This document shows positions 21,719 through 33,695 of a DNA stretch of 64,000 bases, piece after piece. Each line of letters begins with the position of its first letter. Position 1 is the first letter of the stretch. Under the pieces are notes generated by a model that made no database searches, was not told where the DNA came from, and worked only from the letters and a program-made list of their open reading frames with translations. The DNA is from Helianthus annuus. Its lineage: Eukaryota > Streptophyta > Magnoliopsida > Asterales > Asteraceae. The position numbers and the translations under genes are program-made. The stretch lies in contig NC_035437.2 in assembly GCF_002127325.2 (NCBI RefSeq), forward strand, positions 156,151,880 through 156,215,879. The letters are read 5' to 3'.

Positions 21719-23385
21719 AAAGAAATCTCGACCTCGAGATTTGCTAAAATAATGGAAGTACTTTCTGATGTATCATGGACGTAACTTCCATAGTATATTT
21801 GGGGCCTCTTCAAGCACCCAAGTTGATCTCTATGATAGGTACATGTATCCTTTTAGAGCTTCTTAACCTGTCGATTCTTAATCTATAAAGGTTTCTCATC
21901 CAACCATAAAGTTTCATTAATATGTCTATCATTATGTTAATGTGTCTCAACTTATTGGCGAAACATACTCTTAAATTATCAGTGTGGGTCGCTTGGCGAG
22001 CTCCACTAAGCTCCTTATATAGGTTTTAGCTTATAGGCTATTGACCTTTGTTGCATTTGATTTCCCGAATGTTCCTATGTATCCAGGGCTTAACTTACCC
22101 TGAGAAATTGAAATTTTAGCACACCCTTCTTAGAGCGATACCTTCGATTGAACCTTATTCCTTATTAAGGACTTAAGAAGGTTGCGACTTTTATCAATCC
22201 TAAATTTTCTGCCGATTACTGGAAACTTTAAGATAATTATAAATTCGAATGATCTTATTTGTTGTTTCCAATGCAACTTTCTGATCCTGGTATTTGGACT
22301 TACCAATCTATTGTTCTAACAATAGATGTTCAACATTCCATCTATACAAGGTCCCCAGAGGAGTAGCCTTGATACTTACATAACAACTGTCATGGAAAAA
22401 CTTATTTTATGGTGAGATGGTTATTCCAACCACTGCTTAAAACTAATCTCAAGGAATAGCTAATCCTCACAGCTAGTCGAACAAATCGACGATCCTGGGT
22501 AGCTAATGGCGATTCTTAATTGTTGCCTAAATAAGGTTGCGGTAATCAATGCATAAGCAAATGAACCGTCTTTCTTAATTAACAATACCGGATTCTCAGA
22601 ATATTGAGTTAGGCTTTATGAACCTCTATCTTAAAACTCACTTAATCAGGGTTCCGATTCTTTCAATGATGGTACTAGTTATCATGGAGATTTCACAATA
22701 ATGCAGCCCTAAGCGGGATGTTAATCTTAACTCTACTTGCCTCTAAGGAGGTAAACAGGGTAATCTTTGGAGAAGATAATCAAGACACATGGAGATTACA
22801 GAGATTTTCCAAATCTCATGCTCCAGTTCATCCATCATTGCTTGTGTCAGATAAGTGGCACATTTATGTTACGAGTCCACAGATTTCTTAATCAGAGACA
22901 CTTACTTGGATAATTCCATTCTAGATATCTTCTTTGAATACCATTAGTTGACTTTTAGCATCATATGATCATTGGAATATCTTTGTGGTTCCATGCATTA
23001 AACCTCCATACTGATTAGGCATGGAAGCAATCTATGGAACGTATTAAGATACACCAGCCCTCATATGGCGCCTTTTGTCATACCATCTGGTATTCTTAAT
23101 CGATAGAGATCAAGAGATATCAATTACATATGCTGACGCACTTCATCCGGAGAGAGAGAGTATACTAGAACTATATGACTGAAGATTTCTGACAGGAACA
23201 GAAGAAATGGTTCCTATGATTTTGTCTGTAAGTTTTACCTTACACTTAATATCTAGGGTTCTTATGAAAGATTTTAAAAGTTTGCTATACTTATAGTTTA
23301 TGAAGGATTTATTGGTACCCGAACCAAAATAAAACTCTTAGCATTTATACCGCTGATAAATGTTTAAGGAATGTACCTGATGCCA
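21719..23385 (-). pseudogene. Decayed protease-pol remnant of element A
   Basis: No ORF of length survives, but the minus strand still aligns by eye with element B pol in order. A second protease remnant (ARVLFWFG... for ARVLFDSG...) lies just downstream of gag2 at about 23340-23200. Reverse transcriptase sequence is near 22440-22560, and the end of the chromodomain region is at 21760-21930. The stretch is 1.7 kb where an intact copy needs about 3.4 kb, so large deletions as well as stops have accumulated. Confidence 0.72.
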
Positions 23386-23976
23386 TTATTTATGAACTAG
23401 CTCAGGCATTTTAGGCGCTTTCATTCTTAGGCTTTCTATTCTTAGCCGCCTTTCCTTTGACAGACTTAGGGCATGTAGTCTTGATGTGGCCTCTCTCTCA
23501 TTACAGCCGAAGCAGACTGCATTCTTCATGTCCTTGCAGTCCAACATTTTATGTCCCTTAGACTTGCAAATCCCACAATATAGAGGTGGAGATTTAAATC
23601 TGCATCTCCCGTAAGGGCGCTTCTTGCAAGTCTTACATACAGGTTTCTGGTTGGACTTTTGTTTGTTCTTTTTCTTAGAACTTTGGGAGTTATCTTCCTC
23701 CCTTTTCCTTTTTAGTTCAACCTTTGCATTAGAGGCATGGACGAGATCCTTCTCGTGAGCAATGAAGGGTAGTCTTGGACGAGATTTGGAGCAAGTAGCA
23801 TTGGGCTCCTTGAACTTTTTCACGGCCTTCTTCACAGCTTTCCCAACAGCTGCGTCTATCATAGTTTGAAGAACATCCTTGGAAATTCTAAGGTTTACGA
23901 TTTCAGCATCACTAGCATGTGTCACATCATCCATGGCGCGATTGACTGTTGTCTTATCCGAGTTTGTCATACTCAA
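23386..23976 (-). pseudogene. Second gag-like ORF of element A, internally deleted
   Basis: This is a 196-codon ORF. The first 60 residues resemble a gag N-terminus (…NLRISKDVLQTMIDAAVGKAVKKA, compare [22 protein letters not shown] in B). The central gag core is missing, and the frame jumps to the basic KRKREEDNSQSSKKK linker and cysteine knuckles (CKTCKKRPYGRC, CGICKSKGHKMLDC, then a broken CFGCNE). Upstream lies a copy of the gag leader (CATGGTTAGTA-type block near 24070) and downstream a protease remnant. It is a repeat of the gag module, not a continuation of gag1. An internally deleted gag would not be expected to assemble particles. Confidence 0.72.
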
Positions 23977-24554
23977 GATTTGGTTCTTATCACCAAATGA
24001 ATCAATTTCTTAGTTGCAATCCAACAACTGCTATTCATCATCCTGATGGCCTTAACATATACTAACCATGGTATCATTAAACCATACAGGCTAATATAGT
24101 ACTAACATTCTTAATGAACATTCAATTATATATATCAATTATACTTAGCCTAGGTCACAAAAAACCATCAATGGCATTTAAGGGTTGGACCTAATCCATC
24201 ATCTTTTTGACAGGGGATCAAAATGTCACATCTGTCTTTATTATATTGATGAATTTGGATAGCTTGAAAGCTCGCCATAAGGTTATCAGAAAAGAGTGAT
24301 TCCTAATAGATATAAAATATATCAATCTAGGATTTGTTGGAGCATTTTCTAAAGTATCATCGGCCAATTTCTACTTCGCGTTATATGACCAAAGTCCTAA
24401 TCGGGCGGAGACAACAGTTTACAACACTTATTGTTCATAATAAGCTTTTCTGTGCCAGTATTAATTAAATTTCTGCATAAACCTCTTGATAAAGAAGGGT
24501 ACCTGCTATAATGTCATCATTCTGCACCATCTCCTGGGCGTTCCTCTGGAAGAC
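23977..24554 (-). pseudogene. Decayed protease after gag1 and duplicated gag leader
   Basis: About 24554-24150 resembles the protease segment of element B through several frameshifts and stops: words like LADDTLENAPTN and ISIRNHSF stand where B has [12 protein letters not shown] and MSIRNHSF. From about 24150 to 23977 the sequence changes to one resembling the stretch just upstream of gag1 (25740-25900, with the ACCATGGTTA word). A new leader-gag unit therefore starts inside pol. Confidence 0.65.
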
Positions 24555-25733
24555 TCACGCGTTCGTTTTCCTGGCCTCTCCATGCTTCTTTACAAGTTTT
24601 GGGCAGTTGGTTTTGATGTGCCCTTTCTCGTTACAATTGTAACATGTCGCGTTCTTCAACTCCTTGCAATCTAAAGTCTTGTGACCCTTGGTCTTGCAAA
24701 TCCCACATAGTTTAGCACGTGGGTTGATTGTACATTTTTCGGAATGTTGCTTTCTGCAGTTACTGCATTTGGGTCTGTTATTAGACTGACTCGAGTTTTT
24801 CCTAAACTCGTAATCTTTCTTGTTCTTAAAACTTCCCTTTTTCTTCTTGTCAGATCGCTGAGAGTTCTCCTCCTCTCTTTCCCTTTTTCCCCCGCCAGAA
24901 GCCTTAACAGACTTATTTCTGATTGTATCTAAGGTGGGAGATAAGGATAAGTCCACCACGGACCTATATGTGGTTTGCCTAGATGCTTTAACATTTCCCT
25001 TTATCTCTGGTGCTAGGCCTCCAATAAAATGCGCTATGCGTTTAGGTTCAGGGGTGACTAAATAGGGAACTAGGCGAGACATAGTGTTGAAACTTGTCAC
25101 GTATGCCTGGCAATCTAAATCCTTCATGACCAACGTTAAGAAGTCTGTTTCTATCTTTTCTACCTCATGCTGAGAACAAAAGTTTTCCTTGATTAATGCA
25201 ACAAATTGATCCCAAGATAAGTTGTAGAGTAGGACCTTTCCCGTGGCTTGGAGCGATGATCTCCACCATGCCAACGCTTCTCCTTTAAATGATTGTGAAA
25301 CAAATTTCACAACATCCTGTTCTGCACAACCGCTGATGTCAACAACAGTGTCCATCTCATCGAGCCATGTCATGCAATCGATGGCTCCTTTCTCTCCTGT
25401 AAAGTCTCTGGGCTTGCATGAGACAAAATATTTATATGAGCAGGTCTTAACTGGTACCCCTTGATGAAGCACAACCTGTCTAGACGGAACACTCCTTTGA
25501 TTTGACGAGTTATGAACATCGTCTTCCTTTGACTCATGTGATTTAGAAGGGGGCTTACTACGAGCCACAGATAGAGTCTTAGAGTTTGTATCACTTGATT
25601 CATTATATTGTCTGTCAAGAGCTCGAGTAACAGCATCATCTATTAATGCCTGCAGTTCCGCACCAGTTATATTAATTCTGGTAGTATCATTGTTCTCCTT
25701 CGGGTGGCTGTTAACCTCATCTGATCCAGCCAT
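24555..25733 (-). CDS. Gag protein of element A
   Basis: This 392-codon ORF is close to the gag part of element B along its length: N-terminal NITGAELQALIDDAVTRALDR; the core with [19 protein letters not shown] and [19 protein letters not shown]; a basic linker; and knuckles CSNCRKQHSEKC, CGICKTKGHKTLDC and [14 protein letters not shown]. It forms the RNA-binding capsid precursor. A TGA follows the third knuckle at the point where B continues into protease, so the gag-pol fusion is broken here. Gag itself is intact and could in principle act in trans (inference). Confidence 0.88.
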   Translation of the reverse strand: MAGSDEVNSHPKENNDTTRINITGAELQALIDDAVTRALDRQYNESSDTNSKTLSVARSKPPSKSHESKEDDVHNSSNQRSVPSRQVVLHQGVPVKTCSYKYFVSCKPRDFTGEKGAIDCMTWLDEMDTVVDISGCAEQDVVKFVSQSFKGEALAWWRSSLQATGKVLLYNLSWDQFVALIKENFCSQHEVEKIETDFLTLVMKDLDCQAYVTSFNTMSRLVPYLVTPEPKRIAHFIGGLAPEIKGNVKASRQTTYRSVVDLSLSPTLDTIRNKSVKASGGGKREREEENSQRSDKKKKGSFKNKKDYEFRKNSSQSNNRPKCSNCRKQHSEKCTINPRAKLCGICKTKGHKTLDCKELKNATCYNCNEKGHIKTNCPKLVKKHGEARKTNA

Positions 25734-27282
25734 GTAGCTTGATTGCTACATAAATATTGACAATGATTTATTCAAAGGTTATTTTTATTATTTTTGATGA
25801 TTTATTAACCATGGTAATGTAAACCATATGGGTTAATTTGTTAATTATATTAGTATTTTCCTTATAATTTATCCTAGTATATAAAACATTAAGGATATTA
25901 AAGTGGCACAACATGCCTTGTCATGAGGACAGTTTTTGAATTTATAAGCCATGATCGTATGGGATCGAGGCATTTAAGGTTTGAGCATAGTTGGTTACTT
26001 TTCTTGACAGAGAGTCGAAGACTACCACTGTCTTTTGTCTTTTAGGACAATAGATATAGCCCGTAGGCATTTCCCTTCTAATGGATGTTTATGGTATGAT
26101 CATCTTTTCAGATGCTATTAGTCGAGATCGTATGGATCATACCGACTATTATGCTTGGACGTAGTCCAACATCTTTAGACAGGGGTCAAAGACCACCACT
26201 GTCGTTGTCTTATCAGACAACAAGTTTAGCCCGTAGGCACTTCATCACTAACGGATGTTTATAATATGATCATTTTATAGGATGATATAAGCCATGATTT
26301 CTGGATCATTAGGCCAAATCAAGAAATTTGAAAAATTCCAATATAGGGATGACTATTGTGATTTTCTCGAATCACTTTTGTCAAGAGTGCTAACACGTTC
26401 TTAGGTGTTAACAATATGATCATCTTTATTTGATGATTTAAGCCATGATTTCTAAATCACTAGGCTAGATAAGAAAATTTGGAAGAATCCAATATAAGGA
26501 TGACTGTTGTGATTTTCTCGAATCACATTTGTCAAGAGTGCCAACACGTTCTTAGGTGTTAACAAGGATCTGAATCTCTTGAATAGGTTTCACCATCTTG
26601 GCCATGTCTGAAATGACATGTAGGCTAGGTTCCACCTTTAAGATTCTTTTTAATATTAAGCGCAGAACAATTCTAAATTGAGATGTTAATAAGGATCTGA
26701 ATCTAATTGAGGAACTACCATCTTGGCCCTGTCTTAAAATGACACGTAGCTAGGTCTTGTCCTTTTTAGATTTTTCCATTTTATTATAATGGTAGATCTT
26801 ATAAAAGGAATGTTATTTTTCATTTATTTCATTTTTCATGTTTAGAATGAAAATTTAAATTTAATCATTCCACTACAAAATTAAAAATACAGGTGTGCCC
26901 TAGACGAGACTTAAAAGAAAATGTTGTCCTTGAAGGGACTGAAAGATAAATATGTCCTTATAAGGACTACTAAGGAAACGATCTTCAGCAAAAAGGAGTT
27001 TTCTTCTTTACTTTACTTCTGAATGTTTTCTCCCTGGATGCATGTTTCATTCTAGCCGCGGTACGAAGCTCAGCATTTCAAGGCTCCGGATGTGGAGAAT
27101 TTCTAATACGGCTTCTTCGCTTGGCGACATATCCAATATATATAAAAAAATTGGAAGCAATAAATTTCCGAATAAGGATGAGGGTATTCCTATGTTAAGT
27201 CTAGACTCAGAAGGTCAAGGAATGTGCTACTGTGTCATTGAGATTAAACACAAAAAGGCTAGTGTTTAATTCACTCAATGTT
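25734..27282 (-). other. Element A leader, no extra ORF
   Basis: This is 1.55 kb between PBS and gag. It holds two copies of the GACAGAGAGTC/CAGGGGTCAAAGACTACCACTG block (26005-26050, 26175-26215), two diverged 43-bp-type units, and a tandem duplication of about 135 bp at roughly 26315-26565 carrying GTGATTTTCTCGAATCAC. I see no counterpart of the 404-codon ORF of element B. The 75-codon ORF at 27042-27269 has no recognisable features. Confidence 0.6.
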
Positions 27283-27295
27283 GGCTCTGATACCA
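27283..27295 (-). other. Primer binding site of element A
   Basis: The minus strand reads TGGTATCAGAGCC, three bases after the LTR end at 27299. It matches initiator methionine tRNA and confirms that 27299-31560 is the 5' LTR. Confidence 0.88.
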
Positions 27296-27298
27296 ACC

Positions 27299-30200
27299 TG
27301 TTACACCCTGGTATTTCCACGTATTACCGGTGGGCCCGGTGGGGAGTATCGTGACGTAGTTGATATCATCATAGTCAAATAACACAATTTAAATGCACAG
27401 CGGAAGCAAAAGATAATTATATTACAATCGAATGAGAATATCAAAGTATTACAAACGGTATGTAAAAGATCCACAAGCGGATCAAATAAAAGAGAACTGT
27501 TCAACAGACTTTAGGCATCTAGAACTTGCAAGATTCCCTATTAACGCCCTGAGCTCCCAGCCAATTACGTACAGTGCCTGTCACTTTACCTTTTTGGAAA
27601 ATACGTCAGTTTACACTGGTAAACACAATTTAACTGACTCATTTTGAAAATGTTTAAGAAAATTGATTTGAATGCACAAGGCACAAAAATTCTTTTATAA
27701 CTTGGGACAATTTTATTAATAAAAATCTTGTATCTGATTTACATGTTTGTCCAACATTTAGGGCTGGTGATTATACAAACCAATCAAGATTAATAGACAC
27801 ACCACAAATATAACCTCACAAGAAGACACCCTTACGAGTGAGTATATCTTTTACATATGCAACAGGAGGTGTTATGCCTACACCTTGTGCTTAAGTTGTG
27901 GCCATTCACTTTTTAAATGAGCCAAGGATATCCAAGACACGGTCATTAACCCCTAATGTTATTTGTTATCACGCAATACAGATTAAAACGGGATTATGCA
28001 ATTTAATCATCTCCGATTAAAAGGTTTCTACACCCGACCAAGCGGTATATTTATAATACCGTATCCCAAGCCCGTATAAGGGAAAATAAGTTAAAAGTAT
28101 TTACCTGAGCTAGCAATGAAATTTATACTCAGCCGTATATCCTAGTCAGCAAGCACAAGTACCTTTATTGGGGCTCTTAATTTGGAACGAAGGTTTTTAT
28201 TAACCTATTAGATTCCTAACGGGTCTTATTTAAGTTGAAACTTAGACCGGTTAGTTTTAAGGAAGGGTTTACGGTTCAAAACGCAAGATTAAGCGCATAC
28301 CGGATTAGAATGTGATTTAGACCCGACAAGTTTGGGGACTTGTATAATATGGGTAAACTAAACACATTTTGTATTTTGAAGTGAAAGTGATAAGGTTTGA
28401 CCCGTTTCGGTTAATTTATGCAAACTAGTTACATAAACCGTACCGAACGCGAAAATGCATAACGGGTAACCAAATGAGTCATATACAGGTTTCCTAAGTT
28501 AATATGCCTTAAATATGATGTGATATCAGTAAGATACCTTCCGTTATGCCCAAAACGAATTTAACTCAAACTATGCCCCGTAGGGGTATTTTGGTCATTT
28601 TAAAGGTTATGAAAGAGTTTAAATATTAATCTGAGTTACAGGTCTGATATAATCAGTAAAATACTTAATTTAATAAGTTATAACAGTAGGGTATTACATA
28701 TATGTGAAATTTATCATTTATAACCAAACTATGCACCGTAGGGGCATTTTGGTAATCTCACATAAGCCTAAAAGGTCAAAACTAGAAATCTGAGTTTAAA
28801 ACTTTTGCTTACTGTTAAAATATAAAATTTTACTGAAAATATCAGTAGGCATCAAACCTTATATGTTCAAAATAGTTTTAATACATATTATGCGTTTAAA
28901 ACGCGTAAAAAGACGGTTTTAAGCGATTTCCGGGTTTTATAAGAAAAGCTGATATTTTTATCATTCCAGAAAGTTTAAAATATTTTATTTATCATATAAA
29001 ATCAGTAGCAAAAGGTTTGGGGTCAAAATGTTTTGTAAAACTCAATTTATATGCCAAAAGGGCAAAACCGGCAATTACCGAATCAAGCCTAGAACCCTAT
29101 GTTATGCTCAGCCTAAAAATAAATGAAAATCTTCAAAAATCCCAAAATATTATTTTATATCAGTAGGTAAAAAGCTTGGTATCAAAAATTGGGTTTAGAT
29201 AGGCTTTATGCTAATTACGTCGTTTAATTAATAAAAAGCTTTCTATTTACGCTATTGAGCATAACTCCTAATCTAGACCTCAAACTGATGTCAAATTTTA
29301 AGGACAAGTTTATAAATAAGTAATAAAGATTATTGTCCTCTCACATTTTCAAAATTCTCTTTTTAGGGTCAAAAGGGCATAACGGTCAATAATTAGGCAT
29401 ATAACGGAAACATGTAAATGAATAGGATAACTAAGGATCCAAGTTGTATAACCTCAGAGGGTTATACTAACCTATAACATGGTCCTAAAGGAATCCTAAG
29501 GCATATCTAAACTAAGCTAAATCGGGTCAGAACTGGAAGTCAAAGCAAAAGTCAACTTTTGCGACTTTCGGTTCTGAACCGAGCCTATACTTAGAATTGT
29601 CGGGTTGAATCATGCTTACGCATGTTCAACTAATATTTACCAAGTTATTAAAGTGAGAAAACTGATTTTATGGCTTTTAAATTAATAGTTATGGATTTTA
29701 TTTAAAAAAAATAACCCGTTTGACTTTTATTTGACCCGACAATTAAACTAAGTAAACGTCGTAATTAGGAGGTGCCCTTTTAAGGGTTTAACACCTACCT
29801 AATTCCGATCACGTAGCCATGTTTGTTGTGAATCATGGCTCAACCGTTTATAAGTCAAAGCGTTTATCGAAACGCTTGACTTTTCGGCTATAACCGCTAA
29901 ATAATTAAACTAAGCACGAAAGGGGACTTACAAAGGGTCCAAGCAAGGAGGTTTTGATCCTAAATTCTCAGGTATGAAGAGCAAGGTCTCCAACTTAGAG
30001 AATTCAGAAATCAAGTGTGAAATGAGAGCAAGATCAAGTGGGTTTATATAGGATTTCAAGAACCGGTAGGATCGTTTCTCGTAACCCGAGCTTCAATCTT
30101 GGCCCTCCACTTGGGTAAATGGTTTTGGAATACAATGGGATGTTAAAAACCATCAAATGGTAGCCCAAGGTATTGAAAATATTACATAAAAGTCCTTGAA

Positions 30201-31560
30201 AAATGACCAGAATGCTGAAAATAAGAATCTGCCCAGACCTGGGCGTAGGCTACGCTGCAGGGGGCGTAGGCTACGGCCTGCACAGATCAAACAACTTTCA
30301 GAAGTTGCAGTTTTGGTCCCTGTATGTGTTTAAGCTCATATTTGACCCGTTTAAAGCCCGATAAGCCATTCTCAAGGCTCTACAATGATGTCTAAACATA
30401 GGGGACATGAAACACGCTCAAAAACATGTCGGATGTCGGTTCGTTTGGCCGTACGGTCACGTTATTTGACGAATTACGACGAAACACGAACGGACGCTAA
30501 AAAGGATCCAAATTACGCGGCGAATGGGATTTTATCAATCCAAACACTAAAATAAAATATTTTAGTGCTTACATAAATTTTTGGAGATCCGGATATATCC
30601 AGAATGTAAGATATGCGCGAAAATACAAACTTGTGCACTTTTTGACACTTTTAGTCCCTGCATGGCTTAAAAGTTTATTTTTGCGCACCGAACACCTCTA
30701 AGCCTATATCTAAGCTATATAAAGGATAATTAGGGCATGTTTAACTCATGGTCATATTCCGGAAGGTCCGAATCATACGAATCGACATACTTTTGCAGTT
30801 TGACTTAAATAATCCTTTAATCGCACAAAGTAGCGCGAAATGTCGTTTAGTAGCGTGAAATGTCGTTTAATGATATCCAAGCCTTCCATGGCCCATAATG
30901 GGCATTCCCAAGCATGAGTTTAATTATTGCTACGCTCTCGATCACTTAAATGATCAGGAAAAGGCGTAGATTCAAAAGTTGACGCATTAGGTCCCTCTAA
31001 TGTGCAAACTTGCGAATCTCATCATTTAATGGCATCAAAGCCTTATTTAATCCATATTAATCATTCTTGAAAGTATTATTAAACATCACAATGATTCGGG
31101 TTCGCTAAAAGGTCATTCAGAGTTATAATTAAACATATCGACACTTTTAACCCCTTATATTTGCAAAGTTGCGCGTAATGTCACTTAAAGGCATAAAAAC
31201 CTTAGACGGCCATTATTTGGCATTCCCGAGAGTATAATGAAATATCATGAAGCTCTCGGTTCGTTAAAAGGTCACTCATAGGTAAGAATTAACATGTTGA
31301 CGCTTTTAACCCTTTATTGCGCAAACTTTCAATTAATTACGCAAACGGCTACACTTGATCAACAAGTGGCTTATTTGTGAATATAAAACCATAAAAGGTT
31401 ATTCAAAAGCTTTTTTAGGTATGCTAATACTTCCAGTCCTTCTATAACCAAAGTTTTTTGATTTTTCAAAAAATTATTCTTTTAAATTCAATGTTGGACT
31501 TTATTAGGGTTTATTACACGTGTCAATACATCATTGGACATGATTTTATGAGGTGTTACA
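27299..31560 (-). repeat. Element A 5' LTR (4262 bp)
   Basis: Plus-strand ends are TGTTACACCC (one change from TGTCACACCC) and GAGGTGTTACA. It is bordered by the PBS on the left and by TSD CATCA (31561-31565) plus FAR1-like coding sequence on the right. A minus-strand TATATAAA is at 30043-30050, with GC-rich repeats GGGCGTAGGCTACG at 30241-30278, about 200 bp upstream. Divergence from the solo LTR 254-4511 is low, with scattered substitutions. Confidence 0.9.
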
Positions 31561-32283
31561 CATCATCACTACCTCCACTGTAATCTTCAAACTCATCTTC
31601 CTCTTCATCATCTTCGACCTCGTTGGCTTTGTGCATGGGATCTTTTTCAATCTGGACTCCTTTCATCTTCCTTTGTTGTTTGCCTTTCAGTATCTCGCAA
31701 GTCCGAATATCATGACCTTTTTCGTTGCATACACTACATGTCCTTAACCTTTTTCCTTTGCGGCTGATCATTTGTTCCTTCTTCGATTTAATCCTTTTAT
31801 GCGAGCCACGTCCTTTGTTTCTTATACCAGCCGGCACACGGACAGTAGGAGGTGCATTAGTTACCGGTTGTTGGTAACCAATCAACTTTGAAAACCGGTC
31901 AAACTTTGGATCAGGCTGCTTGGTTATATGACTTTGATCAACTTTTTATTTAATATGCTTCATTTGATCCCTGACTAAAACAAGTTGATCAAGGTCGAAA
32001 TCAAATTGCTAACCGAATACTCCCCTGTGTAGATGATTTCGCGAGCAATCTGTTTAGCCTTGTGTTGCTCATCCTTATCATCCACCTTTACATCGAACGT
32101 GACGTTTAATTCATTCGGAACCACATCCTTTATCCATCTCTTCATAACATATTTGTTTGGTATTTCTTTAACACCAAACATCTTGAAAAGAAAATAGATG
32201 TGTTTACATAGCAGCCTATACTGTTCAAAACGCAAACAGCTACACTGTGCAGTTACATCATTTTCAAGATTCTTGAAACACAC
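31561..32283 (-). pseudogene. FAR1-like gene, last large exon (SWIM finger and CCHC knuckle)
   Basis: The exon follows an acceptor TTTTCTTAG at 32284-32288. It encodes a SWIM zinc finger (CSCLRFEQYRLLCKHI, pattern CxCx(n)CxH), which in FAR1/FRS proteins and MULE transposases follows the transposase domain, then a knuckle CSVCNEKGHDIRTC and an acidic tail. Two lesions break it: a frameshift near 32013 (the frame changes after EYSVSN) and an in-frame TAA near 31955 (MKHIK*K). The exon was cut at CATCA (31561-31565) by element A; its end is at 202-253. Confidence 0.82.
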
Positions 32284-32468
32284 CTAAGAAAACCAAAAAA
32301 AAAATTTAAAAATTAAAATTGCATGTGTACATGAACAAATTCGCATGTCTAAAAAATCATTTTATTCAATTAATTTAAAATCACATGCGTTCATCAAAAT
32401 CGCATATTGCAAAATCATGTTCTGTATTAAATCAAAATCACATGTTTTAAATATATATGCTATATTAC
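32284..32468. repeat. FAR1-like intron with TCGCATG-type words
   Basis: The donor GTAATATA and acceptor CTTAG on the minus strand define a 185-bp intron. It holds five or so TCGCATG/TCACATG words in A-rich context, the same word class as in 1-201 and in two other introns of this gene. Confidence 0.6.
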
Positions 32469-33032
32469 CTCTAATAACCCATCTCCATGAGCTTTAAAGT
32501 CTTTCAACGATATCCTTATCTGTGGACCCTCGATTTTGGTGTCCATCAGCAGACATTCGGTAATAGTTCCATATATCTTTGTTTGCTGATCAAAGAATAT
32601 AGACCTGGTGTATATCTTAGCAGCATCTTTTTCCAAAGTAGTTTTGCTCCAATCATCAGGCTCAGTATATCTTGAAATATGATCATTCTTTCTGTGGTTG
32701 AACCTTTGGACATCCATTGCACCATCAAAATGATTCATAAACTCTACAAGTGTGAGTTGTGAATTTGCTACCTGGCAAAAAAATGATTCTCGCTCTCTGA
32801 TCAAGAAATTGTTAGCATGAGTCCAAACATGGGCTCATGCCGGTAAAAAGCCGGAATCCACATGTATCTCATCGCAAACATATCATCAATCCATTTATTT
32901 TTGTGTGAGACCATACTCAATCATCACCAACTTCCACCGTCTCTCAAATTCTTCAGGCTCAATGGAACCAGTCCATACAATATCGCACATCCTCCTTTTA
33001 AACTCATCATTATTGCACAACTAGTGTCCAAC
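32469..33032 (-). pseudogene. FAR1-like gene exon 4 (rest of transposase domain), with stops
   Basis: The exon begins after a TATAG acceptor and ends at GAG/GTAATA. The minus strand still reads DEFKRRMCDIVWTGSIEPEE, the typical FRS stretch that follows the MULE transposase core, and later SESENHFF and FNHRKNDHISRY. A TAG near the exon start (VGH*LCN), a frameshift at the A-run after the LTQK codons, and a TGA before the SESEN motif break it. The 3' half (32469-32804) is open. Confidence 0.75.
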
Positions 33033-33120
33033 CTATACCGATAAATGGTTTTTATATCAGCCTATAACTAATCTATATTGTAAAAAAAACGCTAACGAAA
33101 GACAATATAGCATGCTATAC

Positions 33121-33379
33121 CTTATCTGCCACTTTTTTCATTATGTGCCACCTGCACAATCTGTGTCTGCTGGTAGTAAAAACCTCCTCAATAGCCTGTT
33201 TCATCGCAGGGTCTTGGTCCGTCACTACAACCTTTGGCTGTCGTCCAAATGACTTTACGAATAAATTGAGAAGCCATTTATAAGAGTCAATGCTCTCCGA
33301 TGCCAACAACCCAGCTCCAAGGGTTACATTTTGACAGTGGTTGTCAATCCCAGTGAACGGAACAAACACCATCTTGAAC
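33121..33379 (-). pseudogene. FAR1-like gene exon 3 (MULE transposase core)
   Basis: This is bounded by an acceptor TTCCAG/G and a donor AAG/GTATAG. It encodes KMVFVPFTGIDNHCQNVTLG and the catalytic-region word VVVTDQDPAMKQAI, with a DxDP second acidic residue, followed by HRLCRWHIMKKV. These are hallmarks of the MULE transposase domain shared by Mutator-like transposases and the FAR1/FHY3 family. The exon is open. Its upstream exon half ends ...TNK, giving TNK-FKMVFVPF across the intron. Confidence 0.85.
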
Positions 33380-33587
33380 CTGGAATTCCATAAAATTAAA
33401 GATTTAGTACACATGCGAAGTACATATTGTAACATGCGAAATAGACAAAATATAACATGCGAAAATATAGTATACCATGCGATATATTCAACACCTAATC
33501 TTCAATGTATATTAACACGCGATATTGTAAGTTTAGGAAATCATATAACATGCAAAAAAAATTAAAACCATTTTACGTAACACTTAC
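33380..33587. repeat. FAR1-like intron with CATGCGA array
   Basis: This is a 208-bp intron. On the plus strand ACATGCGAAG, AACATGCGAAATA, AACATGCGAAAAT, CCATGCGATAT, ACACGCGATAT and ACATGCAAA follow one another at 15-35 bp spacing. Confidence 0.65.
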
Positions 33588-33695
33588 TTGTTTGTCTTGA
33601 AAGTTGCATCGAACGATATCACATCCCCGAACTCCATAAAGTTACGCTTGCATAACCCATCGGCCCAGAACAAACCAGTTAACCATTTGTCCTCA
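33588..33695 (-). pseudogene. FAR1-like gene exon 2, 3' part (after solo LTR C)
   Basis: The minus strand from the CCTCA target copy reads DKWLTGLFWADGLCKRNF and then FGDVISFDATFKTN, the start of the MULE transposase domain with its first catalytic aspartate (SFD). It ends at a GTAAGTG donor. The other half of the exon ends FEYFIDE at 49979 on the far side of solo LTR C, so the two halves join in frame across the TSD. Confidence 0.85.

Larger units (their letters stand above)
5029..31560 (-). mobile_element. Element A: Tekay-like Ty3/gypsy retrotransposon, nested and decayed
   Basis: The element reads on the minus strand: 5' LTR 31560-27299, PBS 27295-27283, leader, gag, protease, a second leader-gag-protease module, decayed pol, PPT 21718-21705, then the 3' LTR 21704-21186. 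The 3' LTR is interrupted by element B and resumes at 6681-5029, where it is truncated. The right flank has TSD CATCA (31561-31565). Gag and pol resemble those of element B in this window, which places A in the same chromovirus branch. Pol is shortened and full of stops, so A is not autonomous. Confidence 0.85.
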
